Positions 16,485 through 26,288 are shown, numbered from the stretch's first letter. The stretch is 64,000 nucleotides of DNA from Eutrophocola sp964503965 (GCA_964503965.1 CAZDCK010000003.1:1-64000), one strand, 5' to 3'. Notes: generated by a model from the letters alone, not told the origin. Translations and numbers: made by a program.

Positions 16485-18581
16485 TTAAACATGCCCGTAT
16501 TGCTCACTTCCTGCCAGCCAGCGCTTGATGAGTAGTTCTATCAGTTCTGGTTGTTCAGCCTTTATTTTCTCTGACCAAAGCTTGATCTTCGGTTGCAAGT
16601 GGGCATCGCGCATCAGGTCTGCAAGCTTGAACTCCATCAGACCCGTCTGCCTTGTACCGAGCACTTCACCAGGTCCCCTTATTTTAAGGTCCTGCTCTGC
16701 AATAAAGAATCCATCATTACTCTGGCGCATGATCGACAATCTTTCCCTGGCGACATCGGACAACGGAGTTTTATATAAAAGGACGCAATGACTCTCCTGG
16801 CTGCCGCGACCGACCCGGCCGCGTAACTGGTGCAATTGGGCCAGGCCGAGGCGCTCCGGATTTTCTATGACCATGAGGCTGGCGTTGGGTACATCTACGC
16901 CAACTTCAATGACGGTGGTCGCAATCAGCAACTGCATGTCGTTGTTTTTGAATGCCTGCATAATATCCGCCTTGTCCTTTGGTTTCTGGCGCCCATGAAT
17001 TAGCCCGATGCGGATATCACTTAGTGCTTCCTGCAATTCTGCATATGTCGCTTCGGCAGCCTGGGCCTGCACGGTTTCACTCTCTTCTATCAACGTACAA
17101 ACCCAGTATGCTTGTTTGCCCTCTCGGCAGGCGATATGGATGCGCTCAATGATCTCCCCACGGCGAGTATCCTGGCTGAGGATGGTGTTGATGGGTGTGC
17201 GGCCCGGTGGCAATTCATCAATGATTGAGCAGTCCAGATCCGCATATGCACTCATGGTCAGCGTTCGTGGTATGGGGGTGGCGGTCATGATGAGCTGGTG
17301 GGGATAAGTCCCCTCTTTGTTGCCTTTCTCACGAAGCGCCAGGCGCTGATGGACACCAAAGCGATGTTGTTCATCCACCACGATCAGGCCCAGTTTCCCG
17401 AAACTGATTTCATCCTGGAACAGGGCATGCGTGCCGACAATCAGCTGGGCCTGCCCACTTTCCATGGACAGCATTACTTGGGTCCGGGCCTTACCCTTGA
17501 TCTTGCCGCTCAAGTACACCACATTGAGTCCAAGCGGTTGTAGCAGGGCATCCAGGTTCAGGTAATGCTGCTCGGCGAGGATTTCTGTCGGTGCCATGAT
17601 AGCGGCCTGGTAGCCATGTTCCACTGCCTGTAAGGCAGCCAGAACAGCCACCAGGGTTTTCCCGGACCCGACATCGCCCTGTACCAGTCGCAACATGGGA
17701 GTGGGTGCCGCCATGTCGCGAGCGATTTCCTGGCCGACCCGTAATTGGGCTTTTGTTAGCTTGAAAGGCAGGGCCTCCAGCAGTTGTCGAACCAGCGTGC
17801 TCTTGTTGGTGAATGTCGGAGCGGCATGCTGATCAGCCTGTTCACGTAAGCGTCTCAGGCAGAGATAGTTGGCCAGAAGCTCCTCAAATGCCAGACGGCT
17901 TTGGGCAGGATGAGTGCCCTCCTCCAGCTCCTTCAAGGAAGCATCCACTGGTGGATGATGGAGATAATCCAGCGCATTTTCCAGGGAGATGAATTGCAGT
18001 TCCCGACTCAGGCTTTCAGGAAGTAGATCTGGCAGGGCCTTCGATTTTGCCAGCAAGGCCAGGGCCTGTTCTGCCATTGATCTAAGGCGTGCCTGGTGAA
18101 GGCCGTCGGTGATCGGATAGATAGGGGTTAAGCGATCAGCGAGATCTTTATTGCCGGCCTGGATGATTTCATATTCAGGGTGATACAGTTCCACACCGCT
18201 CTTGCCCCAACGCCCTTCCCCGAAACAACGAATGCGTGCGCCGTCTTTCAGGGCATTCTTCTGTGCAGCACTAAAATGAAAAAAGCGCAGACTGATGATG
18301 CCGGTTTTGTCCGCCACTTTAACCAGCAGGGAACGGCGGCGACCAAACACAATGGCGCTGCCCATGATCTCCCCTTCTATGACGACTTCCATGCCATGCT
18401 GCACAGAGCGGATGGGCGTGATACGGGTGCGGTCCTGGTAACGGAATGGTAAATGGAATAGCAGATCAAGGACGGTATGAATGTGGATATTGGCGAGCTT
18501 CTCCGCCAGCTTGGGACCGACACCTTTCAAATCGGTGACGGGCAGAGTGCTTAGGTCAGGCGTTATGGGTGGGGAGCTCAT
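16485..18581 (-). CDS. recG: ATP-dependent DNA helicase RecG
   Basis: 698 residues, full length. The wedge/OB domain lies in the first third (DLKGVGPKLAEKLANI, PFRYQDRT). Helicase motifs follow: LVQGDVGSGKTLVA (Walker A), VVDEQHRFG (DEQH), MTATPIPRTL, and GLAQLHQLRGRVGRG (motif VI). RecG regresses stalled replication forks and unwinds R-loops and Holliday junctions. In many relatives recG lies close to spoT; here the PQQ dehydrogenase and a c-di-GMP gene lie between. Gap to the sugE gene is 63 bases. Confidence 0.97.
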   Translation of the reverse strand: MSSPPITPDLSTLPVTDLKGVGPKLAEKLANIHIHTVLDLLFHLPFRYQDRTRITPIRSVQHGMEVVIEGEIMGSAIVFGRRRSLLVKVADKTGIISLRFFHFSAAQKNALKDGARIRCFGEGRWGKSGVELYHPEYEIIQAGNKDLADRLTPIYPITDGLHQARLRSMAEQALALLAKSKALPDLLPESLSRELQFISLENALDYLHHPPVDASLKELEEGTHPAQSRLAFEELLANYLCLRRLREQADQHAAPTFTNKSTLVRQLLEALPFKLTKAQLRVGQEIARDMAAPTPMLRLVQGDVGSGKTLVAVLAALQAVEHGYQAAIMAPTEILAEQHYLNLDALLQPLGLNVVYLSGKIKGKARTQVMLSMESGQAQLIVGTHALFQDEISFGKLGLIVVDEQHRFGVHQRLALREKGNKEGTYPHQLIMTATPIPRTLTMSAYADLDCSIIDELPPGRTPINTILSQDTRRGEIIERIHIACREGKQAYWVCTLIEESETVQAQAAEATYAELQEALSDIRIGLIHGRQKPKDKADIMQAFKNNDMQLLIATTVIEVGVDVPNASLMVIENPERLGLAQLHQLRGRVGRGSQESHCVLLYKTPLSDVARERLSIMRQSNDGFFIAEQDLKIRGPGEVLGTRQTGLMEFKLADLMRDAHLQPKIKLWSEKIKAEQPELIELLIKRWLAGSEQYGHV

Positions 18582-18811
18582 GCAGTGATTCTAGGTGGAA
18601 ATTCTGCTGGTCGCCAGAAGGGATGTTACAGATTGACGGATAAAAGGTAAGTGGTTCAGGTCATTCGATGACTACGAAAAGCTACTAAAGGGCTGGTTTT
18701 GACCCATTGTTCGCAATAGCCGCGTATGTACCCTTATACAGTAAGGCAGAATCGATGATGAGCACTAATACATGCCTGGAAATATACCTGAACTGCTTAC
18801 CTGTTATCCCA
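18582..18811. repeat. 230-bp gene-free stretch with a short repeat word shared with 6.6 kb
   Basis: No gene was recognised between recG and the PQQ dehydrogenase. At about 18638-18660 the words GGATAAAAGGTAAG and GGTTCAGG follow each other, closely resembling GATAAAGGTAAG and GGTTCAGG at 6581-6612. No clear terminator hairpin was seen. Confidence 0.4.
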
Positions 18812-20920
18812 TTATCGGGCTCCTTCCAGAACCTCTACAAGAATGTAGCTTGCCACATCATGAAGCTGCTCTGTTGTATATGCAAAACCGAAGGCCGGCA
18901 TGGTGTTCTTTCCGTAGTTTGCGACTGTCATGATGTCTGAGGGTGTAAAGGTTTTACCGATGAGCTCAACACCCTTTTCGCCACCTTCACCATTTGAACC
19001 ATGACAAGTAGAGCAAAGCTGCCTGAAGATGGTACGACCTGAGGCCATATCCGGGTTGCGTCCTTCCGGTGGTGTGATGGGCTCCAGATCCATGGGTGTG
19101 GCTGCAGCGGCAATACCGCCACCACCTGCTGAGGTTTCAACTTGCTGTTCCTGTTCACCTTCCAGAGAAAACAGCCAGAGGCTGTCTCCATGTTTGCCGG
19201 CGGCATAGATAGTGCCGGCAGAGAGAATAGCCACGTATTGTGTACCCTCATGCATAAAGGTAGCTGCAGTGCCATTGACACCGGCATCTGTCTGGTATTC
19301 CCAGAGCAGCGCGCCGTTATCCTTGTCCATGGCGGTAACGCGGCCATCGTTTCGCCCATGGAAGACCAGACCACCTGCGGTAACCAGCGAGCCAGATGAG
19401 CAGCCGCCGTTCCATTGCTGGCGCCAGGCGATCGTGTTGGTGGTCACATCCATGGCAGCAAAGATTCCCCTTGACGGCATATCCGTCAGACGGAAGCCAC
19501 CGCCAAGCCAGGAAGCATCATGGGTAGGGTCGGAGTTTTCCGCTTCCTGCATGGCGCCGCCGATGCGGTCATTGGCGCAGATATAAAGCCAGCCGTTTTC
19601 ACGATCATAGGCTTTTGGTGGCCAGTTTACGCCTGCCAGCGGTTTGTAGAGCACCGGATCTGTATCAAACGGGGTAAAGGTGCGCCCCTGGTTGACCAGC
19701 GACCAGCCTTCCGGAGCGATATCGATGAAATGGGGAATGAAGTCATCGCCCACCGGGATAGGTTGGGTTGGCGAGGTTTTCTGGCTCTCCATCTGTGGTA
19801 CTTCTGTTTCGATAATGCCTACCAGCGGTTCACCAGTGATACGGTCCAGAATATACAGGTAACCGGACTTGCTCGCTTCTGCCAGGCCCTTGCGCATAAC
19901 GCCGTCTTTTTCCACGTCAAATAGCACAACCGGACTCGGAGAGTCGTAGTCCCAGATATCATGGTGTACCTGCTGATAGTGCCAACGGTATTCGCCTGTC
20001 ATGACATCGAGGGCAACAACAGAAACGGTGAACAGGTTGTCCCCCTCCCGCTCATTCCCGTTCAGGTCGGGTCCGGCATTACCGGTCGTGAAATAGAGCA
20101 TGCCCAGTTCAGGATCCAGAGCCGGTGTCTGCCAGACCGGCGCGCCGCCGGTACGCCAGGCGTCATTGTCCTGGGGCCAGGAATCATGACCGACTTCACC
20201 GGGTCCGGGAATGGTATAGAAAGTCCATAGCAGGGAGCCGTCTTTCGCATCATAGGCTTTCACGCGTCCTCTGATGGCACGCTCTCCGCCCGCAAAACCC
20301 GTGATTACCATGCCGTTGTAATAGAGGGGCGCGGAGGTGATCGCATAACCCATATTAGGATCTTCTGCCTGGATTTCCCAGTTTATCTCACCGGTTTCCT
20401 GATCCAGGGCGACGATTTTCGCATCGAGCTGGCCCACGTAGATCTGGCCTTCACCCATGCCCAGTCCGCGACTTACCCAGCCGCAACAGACATTGACCCG
20501 TTCCGGATCCAGATTGGCCTGGTACGTCCAGAGAAATTCGCCCGTTTCCACGTCAATGGCGAACACGTCATTCTCTCCGGTACCTATATAAAGTGCCCCG
20601 TTATAAAACAGAGGCTCTCCCTGGCCGGAATGATTGGGACCTGCGCCGGAGCCATTAAGGTGTATGCGCCATTCCGCCTTCATGCTTCCTACATTGTCCT
20701 TGTTAATCTGGGTCAGCGGGGAGTATCGCTGGTTGCCCAGGTTACCGCCGTTGGTATACCAGCCTACGGTGGGTGGTGCTGCCAGCTCTTCCGGTGAAAA
20801 CGCCGGTGAGACTGGCGCCTGGGCCTGTACGGCTGACACTGACATCATAATGATTGCGCAAAGGGTTGCGACAATTCGAGGTAAACATACAGAAACTGGA
20901 TAATGAGTAGCAGGTGTCAT
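18812..20920 (-). CDS. PQQ-dependent quinohemoprotein alcohol dehydrogenase
   Basis: 702 residues. A signal peptide (core IVATLCAIIMMSVSAV, cleaved near QAQA) sends it to the periplasm. The eight-bladed propeller shows the vicinal Cys pair VCCGWVSRG that contacts PQQ, the catalytic Asp in HHDIWDYDSPSPV, and repeated W-motif blades. A C-terminal cytochrome c domain has CSTCH at about 636-640 and a Met ligand in NTMPAFG near 674. It oxidises primary alcohols or related substrates and passes electrons through heme c to the respiratory chain. Start at 20920 follows GGGGGAAG. No PQQ biosynthesis genes are in the window. Confidence 0.93.
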   Translation of the reverse strand: MTPATHYPVSVCLPRIVATLCAIIMMSVSAVQAQAPVSPAFSPEELAAPPTVGWYTNGGNLGNQRYSPLTQINKDNVGSMKAEWRIHLNGSGAGPNHSGQGEPLFYNGALYIGTGENDVFAIDVETGEFLWTYQANLDPERVNVCCGWVSRGLGMGEGQIYVGQLDAKIVALDQETGEINWEIQAEDPNMGYAITSAPLYYNGMVITGFAGGERAIRGRVKAYDAKDGSLLWTFYTIPGPGEVGHDSWPQDNDAWRTGGAPVWQTPALDPELGMLYFTTGNAGPDLNGNEREGDNLFTVSVVALDVMTGEYRWHYQQVHHDIWDYDSPSPVVLFDVEKDGVMRKGLAEASKSGYLYILDRITGEPLVGIIETEVPQMESQKTSPTQPIPVGDDFIPHFIDIAPEGWSLVNQGRTFTPFDTDPVLYKPLAGVNWPPKAYDRENGWLYICANDRIGGAMQEAENSDPTHDASWLGGGFRLTDMPSRGIFAAMDVTTNTIAWRQQWNGGCSSGSLVTAGGLVFHGRNDGRVTAMDKDNGALLWEYQTDAGVNGTAATFMHEGTQYVAILSAGTIYAAGKHGDSLWLFSLEGEQEQQVETSAGGGGIAAAATPMDLEPITPPEGRNPDMASGRTIFRQLCSTCHGSNGEGGEKGVELIGKTFTPSDIMTVANYGKNTMPAFGFAYTTEQLHDVASYILVEVLEGAR

Positions 20921-21348
20921 TTCTTCCCCCTTGAATGACAGGACCATGGCAGATAGTCAAGCATACACGCTTTGCAACCCTGCCAAAACAGGGGATATTT
21001 TCCCGATGCCATCGCTATGCAACAAGGATACTATAGCGGCATATATTGATTTTCCCTTTTCTAGCCATGCAGGGAAAACAAGGGAGGCATCACATAAGTG
21101 CCTGAAAAAAAAGAAATAATACCAGGTAAGGCGCATCAGAAAAGAACCCGGTTCCTGACTTTACTGTATTTCGTAAGGGAAGCCCTCAATCGGGCTGGCC
21201 CAGTGATAAACCCCAGGAATGGTGATACGAGCGCCAATAATTTTCAAATTGGTCTTCACTTTAAGTTGAAAGAAGATTACTGCCAGGCTGTATTCGCGAT
21301 ACTCTCAAATTCGACACCACCATTATGCCGCAAGGAAGGAGGGGCTTG
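20921..21348. other. 428-bp divergent intergenic region
   Basis: It holds the promoters of the PQQ dehydrogenase (minus) and of the c-di-GMP protein (plus). Short frames here look non-coding. A run of ten A near 21106-21115 is the only striking element. No riboswitch or hairpin was recognised. Confidence 0.4.
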
Positions 21349-23565
21349 ATGGCAGACCTTTCTTCAGGACATAGCATTCTGCTGGTTAATGATGACGTTG
21401 ACCTGCTCGATAGCACGCAGGCCCGACTTAATGATGTTGGTTATACGGTCACTACAGCCAAAGGCGGCGATGTGGCAATTGGGCTGCTCGCTCAGAATGT
21501 ATTCGAGGTCGTTCTTCTGGATATCCAAATGTCAAACGGCCATGGACTCCAGGTTATGGATTACATTAATGATCATCACCTGAAAACTGTTGTTATAGTC
21601 CTTAGCCCTGATACCGATTTCCATAGCGTCTCCTCTGCCTACCAGAAAGGAGCTTTTGATTTTCTCAGACAGCCCTGTGATCACGATACCCTTCTGGCCA
21701 CACTGAAAAAAGCCTTTGAGAAGCAGGAGTCAGACAGAAGCCTGCTTGATCTGCGTAAACAGCTGGAACTCTCGGAACGTCTGCATCGGTTCATGATCGA
21801 CAGTTCTCCGGATATTATTTTTATTGTTGATAAAAATGGCCATTTCGCTTTTGCCAATGACCGGGCAGAAGATCTGCTCAACTACAGAAAAGATGAGCTT
21901 ATTGGCGAACATTTTTCCACGATTGTCGATCCGGAATTTCTCGAACCCGCTTCTCACTGTTTCAATGAACGACGGGCCGGTCCGAGAGCAACTCGGGATG
22001 CAGAAATCTGGTTGATGTGTAAACCTGCATCACAGTCTGGCTGGGACCGGAACAGGATCGCTATCGAAATGAACTCTCTGGGCGTTTATGAAAATGAACT
22101 CCAGGATGATAAAGGCAATATCATTCGCGGCGACTATTCAGGTACCTATGTTGTGGCATGGGATATCACTGAACGGCTGGCCTCGGAAAAACTTATTCAT
22201 TATCAGGCTTATCATGACCTTCTGACAGGTCTGCCAAACCGTGCCCTTTTCCATGATCGTCTCTCCAATACGATCAGCAGTGCCCGGCGTCAGGATGACA
22301 AACTGGCTGTATTATTCCTGGACCTGGACCGTTTCAAGGTGGTCAACGATACCGTGGGTCATTCGGTTGGCGACAGCCTCTTGAAACAGGTCGCTGATCG
22401 TCTTAAATCCTGCTTGCGTGAAGGAGATACAGTAGCTCGTCTCGGAGGGGATGAATTCATTGTTCTGCTCCCCAACATGGAATGTGAAGATGTCGCACAT
22501 GTTGTTGGAAGTAAGCTCGTCAACTGTATCAAGAAGCCTTTTATTGTTGATGGCAAGGAACTGTTTATCACGGCAAGCATTGGTATCTCTATCTATCCAG
22601 AAGATGGCACTACGGCGGACTTATTGATCAAGCATTCCGATACTGCAATGTACTATAACAAGAAACAGGGTAAGAACAGCTATAACCTGTATGACAGCAA
22701 TATGACCGTTACGCATAGTCATATGCTCAATCTGGAAGCGGATATTCGACGAGGATTGAACGAGTCCCAGTTTGAGCTGTATTACCAGCCACAGGTTAGT
22801 TCCGAAAATAGCCGTATTTGCGGTGTTGAAGCTCTTCTGCGCTGGAACCATCCGGAAAAAGGATTGTTAACGCCCATGTATTTTCTGTCGATTGCTGAGG
22901 AAGCTGGCACAATTATTGACCTAGGAGACTGGGTTCTCGAAACAGCTGTAGCAGAAGTTAAGCGATGGCTTGATGACGGTCTGGATATTCCCAAGCTGGC
23001 GATTAACTGTTCCAGCAAACAAATTGAAAAACCGGACTTTGTCAGAAAAATAATTAACACACTGAAAAAATATAATTTTCCGGGTTCCCGTCTTGAAATA
23101 GAAATTACGGAAAGTATGTTGATGAATAATCTGGAACAAACAGTAGACAAACTCAGTGAGCTGCATAAATTCGGTGTCAATGTTGCCATTGATGATTTCG
23201 GTACCGGCTATTCATCCCTCAGCGTCTTGCAAAAGCTACCCATTCATAGCCTGAAGATTGATCGCAGTTTCATTCATGTGCTCAATGAACAGGCAGATAA
23301 ATCCATCATCGAAGCCATAGCCAATATGGCCAAAGGGTTAAAGCTGGAGATGGTTGCTGAAGGTGTGGAAGATCATTTCCAGCTAGCTTTCCTGCGAAGT
23401 ATCAGTTGTCCCGTTGTACAGGGCTTTATTTACAGTAAAGCCGTTTCTTCAGAAGAAGCAAGATCGATTCTTGAAAAGGGTAAGGCCGGATGCATTTCAA
23501 GGAAAAGCTTTTCCGAGGATGAAGAAGTCATCAGCCATCAGGCTGACAGTTTCAAGATAAACTAG
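21349..23565 (+). CDS. REC-PAS-GGDEF-EAL cyclic-di-GMP signalling protein
   Basis: 738 residues, cytoplasmic. REC domain about 8-125 with acidic pair D15-D16, phospho-acceptor D58 (VVLLDIQM) and S86, but Q108 replaces the conserved Lys (FDFLRQP). A PAS domain spans about 150-270 (SSPDIIFIVDKNGHFAFAN). The GGDEF motif is intact at 366-370 with an inhibitory-site REGD five residues before. The EAL motif (494-496), ITES, DDFGTGYSSL and VAEGVE are intact, so phosphodiesterase activity is likely; cyclase activity is also possible. Start follows GGAGGGG. Its stop overlaps that of spoT. No partner histidine kinase is adjacent. Confidence 0.93.
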   Translation: MADLSSGHSILLVNDDVDLLDSTQARLNDVGYTVTTAKGGDVAIGLLAQNVFEVVLLDIQMSNGHGLQVMDYINDHHLKTVVIVLSPDTDFHSVSSAYQKGAFDFLRQPCDHDTLLATLKKAFEKQESDRSLLDLRKQLELSERLHRFMIDSSPDIIFIVDKNGHFAFANDRAEDLLNYRKDELIGEHFSTIVDPEFLEPASHCFNERRAGPRATRDAEIWLMCKPASQSGWDRNRIAIEMNSLGVYENELQDDKGNIIRGDYSGTYVVAWDITERLASEKLIHYQAYHDLLTGLPNRALFHDRLSNTISSARRQDDKLAVLFLDLDRFKVVNDTVGHSVGDSLLKQVADRLKSCLREGDTVARLGGDEFIVLLPNMECEDVAHVVGSKLVNCIKKPFIVDGKELFITASIGISIYPEDGTTADLLIKHSDTAMYYNKKQGKNSYNLYDSNMTVTHSHMLNLEADIRRGLNESQFELYYQPQVSSENSRICGVEALLRWNHPEKGLLTPMYFLSIAEEAGTIIDLGDWVLETAVAEVKRWLDDGLDIPKLAINCSSKQIEKPDFVRKIINTLKKYNFPGSRLEIEITESMLMNNLEQTVDKLSELHKFGVNVAIDDFGTGYSSLSVLQKLPIHSLKIDRSFIHVLNEQADKSIIEAIANMAKGLKLEMVAEGVEDHFQLAFLRSISCPVVQGFIYSKAVSSEEARSILEKGKAGCISRKSFSEDEEVISHQADSFKIN

Positions 23566-25673
23566 TTTTTCATTCTGGAAGCTTTGGAAACAGCCTTGAG
23601 TAATCTGACTTTTCGAATGACTCGTGCCAGGTGAACGCGGTTACGTACGGTTAGAGTCAGGTTGACGATGCTGAATTGTGCATCCCGGTCTGAGGTTGCA
23701 ATTTTTTCAATATTTGCCTCAGCTGAACTGATGGCGTTTGCCAACGTGGCGATGATGCCTCGCTGCTGTTCAAGTTCTACTCTCAATTCAACCGTGAACT
23801 CTCCACCAACAGTTGGATCCCAGCGCAGATTGACATATTTTTTCGGGTCATTTCGTACTTCGGAAACATTTTTGCAGGTCTCCCTGTGAACAACCATCCC
23901 TTTTCCAGCGCTCACATAACCGACGATAGGGTCCCCCGGAATTGGATAGCAGCATTTGGCAAAACTCATCAGCATACCTTCAGCACCCCGAATCGCCATG
24001 GCTGTATCTTCCTGGCTGGTGAGCTGGTTATCATTATCGTCACCAGGAATCAGGCGCCTGGCCACGATATAGGCCATGCGATTGCCCAGGCCAATGTCTT
24101 CAAGCAGGTCGTCTAGCACATCAAAGTCGGTCTGTTCCAGCAAGCCGCCAATTTTCTCCTTGGTGATATTCGACAGGTGATAGCCGAAACTGGACAGGGT
24201 CTTGTTTAGCAGGCGACGACCAAGAGCGATGGCTTCGGAGCGGCGCTGGTTCTTCAGGTAGTGACGGATATTGCTTCGCGCCTTGCCGGTGACGGCAAAG
24301 CCCAGCCAGGCAGGATTGGGTTGGTTGCCCGAGGCAATGATTTCTACTGTTTGTCCGCTTTGAAGCCTTTCACTCAGGGGGGCCAGTCGACGATTGATTC
24401 GACAGGCCACACAGGAATTGCCCACATCTGTATGGACCGCATAGGCGAAATCCACCGGGGTTGATCCGGCAGGAAGCTCCATAATTGCCCCTTTCGGGGT
24501 GAAGACATAAATCTCATCGGGAAACAGGTCCGTCTTGACGTGCTCAATAAATTCCAGGGAGTTGCCGGCCTGTTTCTGCATATCCAGGAGATCCTGTACC
24601 CACTGCCGGGCGCGAATATGGCTCTGGTTGGGTGAATCTTCTGCAGATTTATAAAGCCAGTGAGCGGCAATACCGTTGCTGGCCATCTTATCCATCTCTT
24701 CGGTCCGAATCTGGATTTCAATCGGCACGCCATGCATGCCAAACAGCGTGGTGTGCAGTGACTGGTATCCATTTACCTTGGGTATGGCAATGTAGTCCTT
24801 GAATTTGCCTGGTACCGGCTTGTACAGGCTATGAACCACGCCGAGGATGCGATAACAGGTATCGACTTCGTCGGTGATAATCCTGAAGGCAAAAACGTCG
24901 GTAATTTCCCGGAAAGAGAGGCGTTTTTCCTTCATCTTCTTGTAAATGCTGTAAAGATGTTTCTCTCTGCCAAGCACTCGTCCGGGCATATTTTCCCGTT
25001 TCAGGCAGGCTGCGAGAGCTGACTGGACCTGGCTGACCAGCTCCTTTCGATAGCCGCTGACATTCTTGACGGCGGCATTAATTCGCTGTGAGCGCAGGGG
25101 ATGAAGAATCCTGAAGCCACGTTCTTCAAACTCCAGGCGTATATCGTGCATGCCCAGGCGGTTAGCAATCGGGGCATAAATTTCCAGGGTTTCACGGGCA
25201 ATTCGTTTTTGCTTGTCTGGGGGCAGTACATCCAGTGTGCGCATGTTGTGCAGGCGGTCGGCAATTTTTACCAGAATAACCCGAATATCCTTGGCCATGG
25301 CCAGGGCCATTTTCTGGAAGTTCTCTGCCTGGGCTTCGGCCCGGGTGCTAAACTCAATCTGGTTCAGCTTACTGACGCCATCAACCAGGTTGGCTACGGT
25401 TTCGCCAAACTGTCCCTCAATGGCGACTTTGTCGATACCCGTATCTTCGATGACATCATGAAGCATGGCAGAGATGAGACTCTGGTGATCCATGTGCATG
25501 TCGCGGAGAATTTCCGCAACGGCGAGGGGGTGAGTGACATAGGCTTCGCCACTGCGACGTACCTGGCCATCATGGGCCTGCTCTGCATAGAAGTAGGCGC
25601 GACGCACAAGATCGACCTGAGCCTGGCCCAGGTAGTCATTAAGATCGTGTGCGAATGCGTCAATAGTGGTCAT
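23562..25673 (-). CDS. spoT: Bifunctional (p)ppGpp synthetase/hydrolase SpoT
   Basis: 703 residues, full length. The HD hydrolase domain is visible at YAEQAHDGQVRRSGEAYVTH with MLHDVIEDTG. The synthetase domain shows FRIITDEVDTCYRILGVVH and KVNGYQSLHTTL; then TGS (FTPKGAIMELPAGSTPVDFAYAVH), a helical region and a C-terminal ACT domain (VELRVELEQQRGIIATLANAI). It makes and breaks (p)ppGpp in the stringent response. It forms the classic gmk-rpoZ-spoT order with the genes upstream. A methionine at 25673 begins the family N-terminus region correctly. Confidence 0.97.
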   Translation of the reverse strand: MTTIDAFAHDLNDYLGQAQVDLVRRAYFYAEQAHDGQVRRSGEAYVTHPLAVAEILRDMHMDHQSLISAMLHDVIEDTGIDKVAIEGQFGETVANLVDGVSKLNQIEFSTRAEAQAENFQKMALAMAKDIRVILVKIADRLHNMRTLDVLPPDKQKRIARETLEIYAPIANRLGMHDIRLEFEERGFRILHPLRSQRINAAVKNVSGYRKELVSQVQSALAACLKRENMPGRVLGREKHLYSIYKKMKEKRLSFREITDVFAFRIITDEVDTCYRILGVVHSLYKPVPGKFKDYIAIPKVNGYQSLHTTLFGMHGVPIEIQIRTEEMDKMASNGIAAHWLYKSAEDSPNQSHIRARQWVQDLLDMQKQAGNSLEFIEHVKTDLFPDEIYVFTPKGAIMELPAGSTPVDFAYAVHTDVGNSCVACRINRRLAPLSERLQSGQTVEIIASGNQPNPAWLGFAVTGKARSNIRHYLKNQRRSEAIALGRRLLNKTLSSFGYHLSNITKEKIGGLLEQTDFDVLDDLLEDIGLGNRMAYIVARRLIPGDDNDNQLTSQEDTAMAIRGAEGMLMSFAKCCYPIPGDPIVGYVSAGKGMVVHRETCKNVSEVRNDPKKYVNLRWDPTVGGEFTVELRVELEQQRGIIATLANAISSAEANIEKIATSDRDAQFSIVNLTLTVRNRVHLARVIRKVRLLKAVSKASRMKN

Positions 25674-25752
25674 GTCTATTTCCTGACACTATTGATGGGG
25701 TCAATTGTGCGGTGAATCAATGTCGGCTCAGAGGGAGTCTGCCGACGGAAAG

Positions 25753-25776
25753 GCCGGACCGCCAGGGCGGACCGGC
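25753..25776 (-). terminator. GC-rich inverted repeat between rpoZ and spoT
   Basis: GCCGGACCGCC (25753-25763) and GGCGGACCGGC (25766-25776) form a hairpin interrupted by a single mismatched pair. On the minus strand a short CTTTCC follows. It lies 11 bases after the rpoZ stop and could end or attenuate rpoZ transcripts before spoT. The weak T-tract makes a full terminator uncertain. Confidence 0.5.
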
Positions 25777-25787
25777 TTGACTGTGGA

Positions 25788-26150
25788 TCAGGACTCTTCG
25801 TCTGCACCGTCAACATCGGAAGGGGCGGCTTCAGCCTGTTCCTGCCCTTCTTGCGGAATTAGCACCGCGTCCATGGCCTCTTCAATAGAGATGTCATTTT
25901 TCTTGGCAGCTTCAACTGCTTCAAGGGACTCTTCGGCTTCTTCTTCAGGAGTATCAGTCAAAATGGATGCGTCTACAAGACCATCAGCCACTTCGCGCAG
26001 AGCGAGTACTGTTGGCTTATCATTATCTTCATCCACCAGGGGGTCCTTACCGCCTGTCTGGATCTGGCGGGCGCGCTTGCTGGCAATCATTACCAGTTCA
26101 AAACGGTTTTCTACTTTATCCAGACAATCTTCAACAGTGATACGGGCCAT
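25788..26150 (-). CDS. rpoZ: RNA polymerase omega subunit
   Basis: 120 residues. MARITVEDCLDKVENRFELVMIASKRARQI is the conserved omega N-terminus, followed by the K-P-T-V-L-A-L-R-E element. It helps fold beta-prime and contributes to ppGpp binding. The tail from about residue 75 is long and acidic (E. coli omega has about 91 residues), ending in alternating Glu/Ala/Asp. It sits between gmk and spoT as in many Gammaproteobacteria. Confidence 0.96.
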   Translation of the reverse strand: MARITVEDCLDKVENRFELVMIASKRARQIQTGGKDPLVDEDNDKPTVLALREVADGLVDASILTDTPEEEAEESLEAVEAAKKNDISIEEAMDAVLIPQEGQEQAEAAPSDVDGADEES

Positions 26151-26222
26151 AGTGTTTGTTACCTGTAATAGGAATTTGCAATTTTAAAGGTGGCGGATTC
26201 TTCCTGCTCACCGGGGCCGGGC

Positions 26223-26228
26223 ATTATA
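26223..26228 (-). promoter_or_regulatory. Perfect -10 box upstream of rpoZ
   Basis: TATAAT lies on the minus strand at 26228-26223, 73 bases upstream of the rpoZ ATG. No good -35 box is visible at 16-18 bases, so this is a candidate only. Confidence 0.35.
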
Positions 26229-26288
26229 AAGGCACATCAGGGGCAAGTCTATTCCTCCTAACACGAAGTAAAGACAGGCCAATGGCCC

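Noticed and set aside
21098..21349. Short plus-strand frame upstream of the c-di-GMP gene
   Set aside because: It lacks a ribosome site and has no family features; it lies in the promoter region of the next gene.
25101..25715. 204-residue plus-strand frame opposite spoT
   Set aside because: Shadow frame; spoT is well supported on the minus strand.
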